Of a stretch of DNA of 6,420 nt, positions 1 to 4,069 are shown in pieces (within the stretch, counting starts at the first letter, position 1; every line of letters starts with the position of its first letter). The translations under genes and the position numbers were made by a program. The stretch covers positions 1 through 6,420 of the forward strand of contig CAKZOY010000172.1 of the NCBI GenBank assembly GCA_937138275.1. Reading direction: 5' to 3'. This stretch comes from an uncultured Chloroflexota bacterium (GTDB lineage: Bacteria; Chloroflexota; Anaerolineae; B4-G1; DUEL01). The notes under the pieces are model-generated. The model did no database searches. It saw only the letters and a list, made by a program, of their open reading frames with translations, and had not been told where the DNA came from.

Positions 1-9
1 GGGGAAAAG

Positions 10-32
10 AGGGCAAGGCTTGTCCTTGCCCT
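10..32. repeat. 9-bp hairpin, possible terminator stem
   Basis: AGGGCAAGG (10-18) and CCTTGCCCT (24-32) are perfect inverted repeats around a 5-nt loop. The 3' arm is followed by only a short pyrimidine run (TTCCTCCCC), not a clean T-tract. It could end transcription from a gene left of the window, but this is weak as an intrinsic terminator. GGGG at 1-4 can pair further out with CCCC at 38-41. Confidence 0.55.
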
Positions 33-64
33 TTCCTCCCCGTCCGGCGGAGCCGCAACGGGGA

Positions 65-129
65 GGGGGAGAAGAATCGGGGTTTGCGGGCAGCGGCTTC
101 ACCGCTGCCCGCAAACCCCTCTCTCCCCC
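65..129. repeat. Long GC-rich hairpin with 18-bp perfect core
   Basis: Positions 79-96 and 102-119 are perfect reverse complements (18 bp) around the loop CTTCA. After a small asymmetric internal loop, GGGGGAGA (65-72) pairs with TCTCCCCC (122-129), adding 8 bp. This is the strongest secondary structure in the window. Pyrimidine-rich sequence with TTTT (130-133) follows, so a terminator role in the + direction is possible. A dispersed palindromic element is the main alternative. Confidence 0.75.
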
Positions 130-191
130 TTTTCTCTCCGCCCCTCCGGGCAAAAAGAAGAGGGAGGCAACGGGGCATTTTCACCGTTCGG

Positions 192-229
192 AATCCCGCA
201 GTCTGGAAACCGGACAGCCCAGCGGGATT
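192..229. repeat. Two-tier stem-loop
   Basis: AATCCCGC (192-199) pairs with GCGGGATT (222-229). Inside it, GTCTGG (201-206) pairs with CCGGAC (210-215), with one G-U pair and a 3-nt AAA loop. The nested helices look like a small structured RNA domain or the arms of an intergenic repeat element. I recognise no known RNA family. Confidence 0.5.
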
Positions 230-233
230 TCAG

Positions 234-262
234 AACTCCTCCTTGCTGGAGTTGCGACTCCA
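234..262. repeat. Mutually exclusive hairpin pair
   Basis: GGAGT at 248-252 can pair backward, as AACTCC (234-239) with GGAGTT (248-253), or forward, as TGGAGT (247-252) with ACTCCA (257-262). The two helices share the same central strand and cannot form together. This resembles an attenuator switch but could also be decay of a repeat. It lies about 60 nt upstream of mnhE. Confidence 0.4.
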
Positions 263-295
263 ATGTTTGTAACTGGCCTAAAATTGAGCGAACCG

Positions 296-322
296 CGGGA
301 TACGAATACGGAATACGAAGTA
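296..322. repeat. Heptamer tandem repeat (CGGAATA type) running into the mnhE start
   Basis: Four consecutive units, CGGGATA, CGAATA (one base short), CGGAATA and CGAAGTA, fill 296-322. The last A is the first base of the mnhE ATG. The same heptamer family appears in the opposite orientation after nusG (4787-4828). Confidence 0.65.
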
Positions 323-795
323 TGGCCGGACTGTTTCTGTTCAACCTGCTGCTGGCGCTGATCTGGACGGCGTTGACCGGGCAGTTCACGCTGTTGAATT
401 TCATCTTCGGCTTTTTCATCAGTTATGCGGTGCTCCGGCTGTTGCGCCGGCCGGGAGAGCCGTTGACCTATTTCCAGCGGGCCAGCCGTGCCCTGCGCTT
501 TGCCCTATTCTACCTGTGGAAACTGATTCTGGCGAACCTGCACACGGCGGCTATCGTGGTTGCCCCCTTGCGTACTCTCCGCCCGGCCGTCATCGCAGTT
601 CCTCTGGCCATCCGTTCCGATGCGGGAATTACCCTGCTTTCCAACCTGATCACCCTGACTCCGGGCACGCTGACCCTGGATGTCTCCGATGACCGCCGGG
701 TGATGTACGTTCACGTGATGAATATGGAAGACATAGGGCGGTTGTGGCGCGAGATTAAAGAACTGGAGCGACGGGTTCTGGAGGTGATAGAATGA
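322..795 (+). CDS. mnhE: Na+/H+ antiporter subunit MnhE (MrpE)
   Basis: MnhE/MrpE is a small membrane subunit of the multi-subunit Mrp cation:proton antiporter, needed for assembly or full activity of the complex in the cytoplasmic membrane. The 157-residue product has the usual family length. It shows hydrophobic helices at about residues 3-19, 22-41 and 60-81, then a soluble C-terminal domain carrying the family signature LTPGTLTLDV at 112-121 followed by the YVHV strand. The start at 322 gives the expected N-terminus (MAGLFLFNLLLALIW). There is no Shine-Dalgarno sequence in front of it because a heptamer repeat fills that place, so initiation may be leaderless or SD-independent. It is the first gene of the operon, and its stop overlaps the mnhF start (ATGA). 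Confidence 0.93.
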   Translation: MAGLFLFNLLLALIWTALTGQFTLLNFIFGFFISYAVLRLLRRPGEPLTYFQRASRALRFALFYLWKLILANLHTAAIVVAPLRTLRPAVIAVPLAIRSDAGITLLSNLITLTPGTLTLDVSDDRRVMYVHVMNMEDIGRLWREIKELERRVLEVIE

Positions 796-1058
796 GTTTG
801 ACGACGGGCCTGTATGGGATCGTCCTGCCGATTCTGGCGGCGGGAGTGGCCTTCGCCTTTGGGCGCCTGGTGCGGGGGCCCAGTCTTCCCGACCGGGTCA
901 TCGCGCTGGATATGATGTCCACCCTGGGCATCGGGATCATCGCCGTCTATGCGGTCGCCACGAACCAGCCGGTTCTGATAGACGTGGCGAGCGTCCTGGC
1001 GCTGGTTTCGTTTCTGGGGACGATCGCTTTTGCGGAATATGTGGAGAGGCGGTCATGA
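792..1058 (+). CDS. mnhF: Na+/H+ antiporter subunit MnhF (MrpF)
   Basis: MnhF/MrpF is the three-helix small subunit of the Mrp antiporter complex. The product is 88 residues, a normal length. It consists almost entirely of three transmembrane helices (about residues 5-25, 37-56 and 61-82), with the conserved loop RGPSLPDRVIALDM between helices 1 and 2 and a basic ERRS tail. The start ATG overlaps the mnhE stop by four bases. A near-perfect Shine-Dalgarno (GGAGGTGA, 780-787) lies inside the end of mnhE, so translation is probably coupled and efficient. Its own stop overlaps the mnhG ATG in the same way. Confidence 0.95.
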   Translation: MSLTTGLYGIVLPILAAGVAFAFGRLVRGPSLPDRVIALDMMSTLGIGIIAVYAVATNQPVLIDVASVLALVSFLGTIAFAEYVERRS

Positions 1059-1453
1059 ACGGGTATTCGGTGCTCATCCTGATACTGACCATCCTGGGTG
1101 CGGCCTTCATGCTGCTGGCGGGTTGGGGACTCCTGCGCATGCCCGACCTGCTGTTGCGCTTATCGGCGGTGGGGAAAGCGTCCACTTTGGGGACGGGGCT
1201 GCTGCTTCTGGCTGCGGCGGTTTATTTCCAGGACCTGGGCATCGCCACCCGCGCTCTGGCAACGGTGGCCTTCGTCTTCCTGACCACCCCGGTGGCGGCG
1301 CACCGGATCGCTCGCGCGGCCTACTTTGCCGGAGTTCCCCTCTGGGCCGGCACCGTGCGGGACGAACTGGCCGGTCGCTACGACCCGTATACCCACTGCC
1401 TGGAGGGGGTCTGCGAGGCGGATTGGCTGGACTTCCCGGCGGACGGAGAATAA
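1055..1453 (+). CDS. mnhG: Na+/H+ antiporter subunit MnhG (MrpG)
   Basis: MnhG/MrpG is the third small membrane subunit of the Mrp antiporter. The 132-residue product has three hydrophobic helices in the first ~90 residues. It carries the family hallmarks GLLRMPDLLLRLSAVGKAS, directly before helix 2, and LTTPVAAHRIARAAY, near the end of helix 3. A polar tail of roughly 40 residues, ending in an acidic stretch, is longer than in the shortest family members. The start overlaps the mnhF stop (ATGA), with GGAGAGG at 1043-1049 as ribosome binding site. The gap to the next gene is only 15 nt. Confidence 0.95.
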   Translation: MNGYSVLILILTILGAAFMLLAGWGLLRMPDLLLRLSAVGKASTLGTGLLLLAAAVYFQDLGIATRALATVAFVFLTTPVAAHRIARAAYFAGVPLWAGTVRDELAGRYDPYTHCLEGVCEADWLDFPADGE

Positions 1454-1468
1454 CGCAAGGAGAGAACA

Positions 1469-2692
1469 GTGAACCCAACGCTGGCATTTCTACTGGCCCT
1501 GGGCATCATCATCCTGGCGGCGAAAACCTTTGGCTACCTGAGCACCCGATTGGGCCAGCCGGCCGTACTGGGGGAGTTGCTGATCGGGATTCTCCTGGGG
1601 CCGACCCTGCTGGATATGCTTCACTGGCCGTTTTTCCAGGGTGCCCATCTGGAAGAGGTGGTGCGAGACCTGGCCGAATTGGGAGTGATTTTCCTGATGT
1701 TCATTGCCGGGCTGGAAGTGGACCTGGAGACGATGCGTCGCTCCGGGCGACCGGCGGTGCTGGCCGGGGTTCTGGGGGTGGCGGTGCCCATTCTGCTGGG
1801 AGCGCTGGTGTCCCTGCCTTTCGGCTTTCAGCCGCTGGACGGCATTTTCATCGGCCTGATGATGGCCGCTACCAGCGTCAGCATCTCTGCCCAGACAATG
1901 ATGGAGTTGGGAGTGCTCTGCAGTCCAGTGGGGATGGCGCTTCTGGGGGCGGCCGTGGTGGATGACGTCCTGGTCATCGTGCTTCTTTCCATATTCACTG
2001 CACTGACCGGAGAAGGCGGAGGGATTGGGCACATCCTCTGGATGCTGTTCCGTATGCTCCTGGTGATGGGGGCGATCGTCGGGGTCGGGATGCGCCTCCT
2101 GCCCCGCCTGCCTGTCCGGGTAGATCGTCTGCCCATCAGCGAGGGGGTGATGGCGCTGGTCGTGGTGGTGATGCTGCTGTTTGCCTGGTCGGCCGAAGCG
2201 CTGGGCGGGGTCGCGGCCATCACTGGCGCGTTCCTGGCAGGTCTCTTCATTGCCCGTTCGCCGTTGCACCACTACATCAAGGAGAGAATGCACATCCTCT
2301 CCTACTCCTGGGTCGTGCCGGTCTTCTTTGTGGACATCGGTCTGGAGGTGAATGCGCGGGCAATCAGCGCGGAAGGGTTAGGGCTGACCGGCGCGCTGAT
2401 CCTGGCGGCGGTCGTCTCCAAAGTTGTGGGATGCGGGATAGGGGGACTGCTGGGAAGTTTTTCTTTCCGGGACGCCCTTCGTCTCGGAGTCGGCATGACC
2501 TCGCGGGGGGAAGTGGGGCTGATCGTCGCCTCTATCGGGCTGACCACCGGTCTGATTGGGGCGGATATCTTCTCCAGCGTGGTATTGATGGTGCTGGTCA
2601 CCATTCTGATCACCCCGATTCTGCTGCGGCGGTTGTACCGACCACCGAAGCAGAGGGGGACTCGCAGAGCACTTCCTGAGGGAGGGGTGTGA
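1469..2692 (+). CDS. CPA2-family cation:proton antiporter (KefB/NapA-like membrane domain)
   Basis: This is a monovalent cation:proton antiporter of the CPA2 family, an integral membrane protein that exchanges Na+ or K+ for H+. The 407 residues are nearly all hydrophobic helices, a full-length antiporter domain. Visible motifs are LGQPAVLGELLIGILLGP (28-45), the discontinuous-helix segment TSVSISAQ (135-142), the Asp-Asp pair at 165-166 (AAVVDDVL) expected to bind the ion, AFLAGLFIARSP (254-265), VPVFFVDIGLEVN (283-295), and MTSRGEVGLIVASIGL (343-358). There is no C-terminal RCK/TrkA-N nucleotide-binding domain, only a short basic tail. The GTG start at 1469 has AAGGAGAG at 1457-1464. The cation cannot be told from sequence. 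The stop overlaps the next gene, a probable PII-like protein that may act as its separate regulator. Confidence 0.9.
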   Translation: MNPTLAFLLALGIIILAAKTFGYLSTRLGQPAVLGELLIGILLGPTLLDMLHWPFFQGAHLEEVVRDLAELGVIFLMFIAGLEVDLETMRRSGRPAVLAGVLGVAVPILLGALVSLPFGFQPLDGIFIGLMMAATSVSISAQTMMELGVLCSPVGMALLGAAVVDDVLVIVLLSIFTALTGEGGGIGHILWMLFRMLLVMGAIVGVGMRLLPRLPVRVDRLPISEGVMALVVVVMLLFAWSAEALGGVAAITGAFLAGLFIARSPLHHYIKERMHILSYSWVVPVFFVDIGLEVNARAISAEGLGLTGALILAAVVSKVVGCGIGGLLGSFSFRDALRLGVGMTSRGEVGLIVASIGLTTGLIGADIFSSVVLMVLVTILITPILLRRLYRPPKQRGTRRALPEGGV

Positions 2693-3054
2693 TGGCCCAT
2701 CTGGTCGTGTTAGTTCTGGATGATCCGGACCAGTGTTATGAGGTGCTGCAGGTATGGGAGGAGGTGGGCGCTCCTGGCGCGACGATCCTGGAAAGCACCG
2801 GAATGGCCCGGCTCGCCTGTGTAATACGGGATGACCTGCCGCTGATGCCTTCTATGCGAGACATTTTGAGGAACCGGGAACTCCACCACCGGACCATCTT
2901 CGCCGTGGTGAAAGACGAGGAGACGGTAGACCGACTGTTCGCTGCGACGCAGCGGGTGCTGGGCGACCTGGACCTGCATCATACCGGTATTCTCTTCGCG
3001 GTGCCGGTTACCCGGGTGGTGGGGTTGGAGCGGAAGAACCGACAGGACGTTTGA
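2692..3054 (+). CDS. Small probable PII-like (ferredoxin-fold) regulatory protein
   Basis: The 120-residue soluble protein has an apparent beta-alpha-beta-beta-alpha-beta pattern. A first strand (AHLVVLVLDDP) is followed by a helix (DQCYEVLQVWEEVG) and a second strand ending in a Gly (GATILESTG, 29-37). After a loop come a strand (RTIFAVVKDE), a helix (ETVDRLFAATQRVLG) and a last strand, TGILFAVPVTRVVGL. This layout and the last strand resemble the PII/GlnB superfamily, whose members bind nucleotides and control transporters. The classical uridylylated T-loop is not visible. I infer a regulator of the adjacent antiporter. ATG 2692 overlaps the antiporter stop (TGATG), with GGGAGGGG just upstream. 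A GTG one codon earlier is the alternative start. The family call is moderate. Confidence 0.6.
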   Translation: MAHLVVLVLDDPDQCYEVLQVWEEVGAPGATILESTGMARLACVIRDDLPLMPSMRDILRNRELHHRTIFAVVKDEETVDRLFAATQRVLGDLDLHHTGILFAVPVTRVVGLERKNRQDV

Positions 3055-3079
3055 CAAAAAACCCCAATCGGGGTATACT
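3051..3079 (+). promoter_or_regulatory. Promoter P1: consensus -35, 17-bp spacer, TATACT -10
   Basis: TTGACA (3051-3056) is a perfect sigma70 -35 box and overlaps the stop codon of the preceding gene. TATACT (3074-3079) follows after exactly 17 bp. Transcription would begin near 3086 and run into the tRNA block. A 5-bp inverted repeat (ACCCC/GGGGT, 3061-3065 and 3070-3074) lies in the spacer. Confidence 0.8.
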
Positions 3080-3086
3080 TATACCC
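3071..3086. promoter_or_regulatory. Perfect palindrome over the P1 -10 box, candidate operator
   Basis: GGGTATA (3071-3077) and TATACCC (3080-3086) are perfect inverted repeats separated by CT. The palindrome is centred on the P1 -10 element and reaches the expected start point, so most of it is not transcribed from P1. That position fits a repressor binding site better than an RNA hairpin. No regulator is identified. Confidence 0.4.
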
Positions 3087-3094
3087 AACTGGGC

Positions 3095-3122
3095 TTGACC
3101 CTGCTCACGGATGTGGTATAAT
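3095..3122 (+). promoter_or_regulatory. Promoter P2: TTGACC, 16-bp spacer, extended TATAAT
   Basis: TTGACC (3095-3100) is followed after 16 bp by a perfect -10 TATAAT (3117-3122). TG one base before the -10 (3114-3115) makes it an extended -10 element. The expected start, about 7 nt downstream, falls at 3129-3130, which is the first base of the mature tRNA-Thr. Confidence 0.85.
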
Positions 3123-3129
3123 CGCGTCT

Positions 3130-3202
3130 GCCGGCGTAGCTCAATCGGCAGAGCATCCGCCTTGTAAGCGGAAGTGTGCGGGTTCAAGTCCCGCCGTCGG
3201 CT
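3130..3202 (+). tRNA. tRNA-Thr(TGT)
   Basis: This 73-nt cloverleaf has acceptor GCCGGCG paired with CGTCGGC (3195-3201) and discriminator U. The anticodon stem is TCCGC/GCGGA with loop CTTGTAA, giving anticodon TGT at 3163-3165. The T arm is GCGGG-TTCAAGT-CCCGC. CCA is not encoded. It is the first gene after promoters P1 and P2. Its D-arm region is identical to that of the second tRNA-Thr in the cluster. Confidence 0.96.
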
Positions 3203-3206
3203 CTGT

Positions 3207-3288
3207 GGGTCGGTGGCCCGAGCGGCAAAGGGGGCGGACTGTAAATCCGCTGGCTCAGCCTTCGCAGGTTCGAGTCCTGCCCGGCCCA
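3207..3288 (+). tRNA. tRNA-Tyr(GTA)
   Basis: This is a class II (long variable arm) tRNA of about 82 nt. Acceptor GGGTCGG pairs with CCGGCCC (3281-3287) and the discriminator is A3288, as expected for Tyr. Anticodon stem GCGGA/TCCGC encloses loop CTGTAAA, with anticodon GTA at 3241-3243. The variable arm forms GGCT/AGCC. The T arm is GCAGG-TTCGAGT-CCTGC. It begins only 4 nt after the previous tRNA, so the two are co-transcribed and processed. Confidence 0.95.
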
Positions 3289-3296
3289 CCTCTCTC

Positions 3297-3369
3297 GCCC
3301 ACGTAGCTCAATCGGCAGAGCACACCCTTGGTAAGGGTGTGGTTATGGGTTCGATTCCCATCGTGGGCT
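3297..3369 (+). tRNA. tRNA-Thr(GGT)
   Basis: This is a second threonine tRNA of 73 nt. A perfect acceptor stem GCCCACG/CGTGGGC (3362-3368) is followed by discriminator U. Anticodon stem CACCC/GGGTG encloses loop TTGGTAA, with anticodon GGT at 3330-3332. The T arm is ATGGG-TTCGATT-CCCAT. It lies 8 nt after tRNA-Tyr. Confidence 0.96.
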
Positions 3370-3375
3370 CCTGAA

Positions 3376-3385
3376 GTCGGAATAC
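3376..3385. repeat. Single copy of the intergenic 10-mer GTCGGAATAC
   Basis: GTCGGAATAC sits between tRNA-Thr(GGT) and rpmG. Its exact reverse complement GTATTCCGAC occurs at 4821-4830, at the end of the heptamer array after nusG. It may be a solitary member of the same repeat family, although a 10-nt match could be chance. Confidence 0.35.
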
Positions 3386-3408
3386 ACCAGCAGGGGTTGT
3401 GGATTTTT

Positions 3409-3573
3409 ATGGCGAAGAAAGCGATCCGGTTGACTATTACTCTGGCCTGTACGGAGTGTAAGGAACAGAACTACACCACCGAGAAGAATCGGCGGAACGA
3501 TCCATCGCGGCTGGAACTGCGCAAGTTCTGCCCGCGTTGCCGCAAGCACACGCTGCACCGGGAGACGAAATAA
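3409..3573 (+). CDS. rpmG: 50S ribosomal protein L33 (bL33), zinc-binding form
   Basis: L33 is a small protein of the large ribosomal subunit near the E site. The 54-residue product has the family's normal length and begins MAKKAIRLTITLACTEC. It keeps two CxxC pairs, C14-C17 and C41-C44, so it is the zinc-ribbon (C+) paralogue type. The ending CPRCRKHTLHRETK is characteristic. The start at 3409 is chosen because an in-frame ATG at 3328 lies inside tRNA-Thr. A modest AGGGG (3392-3396) precedes it at a long spacing. It is co-directional with the flanking tRNAs and probably co-transcribed with them from P1/P2. Confidence 0.96.
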   Translation: MAKKAIRLTITLACTECKEQNYTTEKNRRNDPSRLELRKFCPRCRKHTLHRETK

Positions 3574-3575
3574 GC

Positions 3576-3591
3576 GCGGGGGATCCCCCGC
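3576..3591. repeat. GC-rich palindrome after rpmG
   Basis: GCGGGGGATCCCCCGC is a 16-nt perfect palindrome two bases after the rpmG stop. As RNA it folds to a 6-bp stem with a GATC loop. The following T content is poor (ATGTCCTCTTTCG), so it may be a weak terminator or a processing/stability stem between rpmG and tRNA-Trp. Confidence 0.45.
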
Positions 3592-3605
3592 ATGTCCTCT
3601 TTCGC

Positions 3606-3679
3606 AGGGGGTTAGCTCAATAAGGCAGAGCAGCGGTCTCCAAAACCGCAGGCTGCGGGTTCAAGTCCCGCACCCCCTG
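3606..3679 (+). tRNA. tRNA-Trp(CCA)
   Basis: This is a 74-nt cloverleaf with acceptor AGGGGGT/ACCCCCT (3672-3678) and discriminator G, the usual identity base for bacterial Trp. Anticodon stem GCGGT/ACCGC encloses loop CTCCAAA, with anticodon CCA at 3640-3642. The T arm is GCGGG-TTCAAGT-CCCGC. The trailing CC is followed by T, so the 3' CCA is not encoded. A tRNA-Trp just before secE is a common bacterial arrangement. Confidence 0.96.
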
Positions 3680-3708
3680 CCTTCCGGCCTAAGGGCATCC
3701 AGGCCCAC

Positions 3709-3739
3709 TTAAGACACCGCCACTCCGGCGGTGTCTTAA
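3709..3739 (+). terminator. 13-bp hairpin between tRNA-Trp and secE, terminator or attenuator candidate
   Basis: TTAAGACACCGCC (3709-3721) is perfectly complementary to GGCGGTGTCTTAA (3727-3739), with loop ACTCC. The stem is strong and GC-rich at the loop end, but AAATG follows rather than a U-run. It could end the tRNA transcript partially and reduce readthrough into secE-nusG, or act as a processing stem. A smaller hairpin (GGCCT/AGGCC, 3686-3705) precedes it. Confidence 0.5.
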
Positions 3740-3773
3740 AATGTTGGGCACAGGTATCGGAGGACGGTTCATC

Positions 3774-4049
3774 GTGAAAAAAGAGAATGCACTGATCCGC
3801 TATTTTAAAGAGACCCGCGTGGAGGTGAAGCGGGTGCGCTGGCCTACCCGGGAGGAGACCTGGCGGCTGACCAAAATCGTCCTGACCGTCACCCTCAGTA
3901 TGGCGCTTTTCCTCTGGCTGATGGACGTCCTTTTCTCCTGGTGGCTGCGGGGGATCATAGAGAATGACCCGTGGCGAATTGGGATGGCCCTGGTGCTGCT
4001 GGCCGGAATGATCGTTGCAGGGGTTATCCTGGGGCGCCAGCGGGAGTAG
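3774..4049 (+). CDS. secE: Preprotein translocase subunit SecE, with extra C-terminal helix
   Basis: SecE clamps SecY in the protein-conducting channel of the cytoplasmic membrane. The 91-residue product has the conserved amphipathic N-terminal region RYFKETRVEVKRVRWPTREE (9-28) and the essential membrane helix at about 35-60. The GTG start at 3774 is preferred because GGAGGA lies at 3759-3764 with good spacing. The in-frame ATG at 3741 has no ribosome binding site and touches the end of the upstream hairpin. Single-helix SecE proteins end soon after this core, whereas here a second hydrophobic helix (about 68-87, WRIGMALVLLAGMIVAGVIL) follows. The E. coli three-helix form adds its helices on the N-terminal side instead. 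nusG follows after 20 nt. Confidence 0.92.
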   Translation: MKKENALIRYFKETRVEVKRVRWPTREETWRLTKIVLTVTLSMALFLWLMDVLFSWWLRGIIENDPWRIGMALVLLAGMIVAGVILGRQRE

Positions 4050-4069
4050 TTGCGGGCGAGAGGTGTATT

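Larger units (their letters stand above)
1..321. other. Structured non-coding spacer upstream of mnhE
   Basis: No gene is convincing here. The open frames across it have the low-complexity, Pro/Arg/Ser-rich composition expected from translating inverted repeats, and they run through the hairpins and into mnhE in another frame. The stretch is made of at least five inverted repeats (10-32, 79-119, 140-151, 192-229, 234-262) and ends in a short heptamer repeat at 296-322. It may hold the 3' end signals of an upstream operon, a structured leader for the mnhE operon, or a dispersed intergenic element. The sequence alone does not decide between these. I saw no well-spaced sigma70 promoter. Confidence 0.6.

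Noticed and set aside
252..284. TTGCGA ... TAAAAT as an mnhE promoter
   Set aside because: The spacer is 21 bp, too long for a sigma70 promoter, and the -35 match is weak.
20..361. 113-codon + strand frame in the 5' region
   Set aside because: It is read through inverted repeats, has low-complexity Pro/Arg/Ser-rich composition, and overlaps the well-supported mnhE start.
1030..1965. 311-codon + strand frame across mnhG and the antiporter
   Set aside because: It is a Gly/Arg/Pro-rich shadow frame of GC-rich genes. The other frames encode clear MnhG and CPA2 proteins.
3205..3289. tRNA-Tyr acceptor as GTGGGTC/GGCCCAC
   Set aside because: It pairs, but would put the wrong spacing before the T arm and give discriminator C. 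Starting at 3207 gives a correct 7-bp stem and discriminator A.
3737..3742. TAAAAT as a secE promoter -10
   Set aside because: No reasonable -35 lies 16-18 bp upstream, and the bases belong to the hairpin's 3' arm.
3741..3773. ATG 3741 as the secE start
   Set aside because: It has no ribosome binding site and sits directly after the hairpin. GTG 3774 has GGAGGA at good spacing and gives the expected N-terminus.
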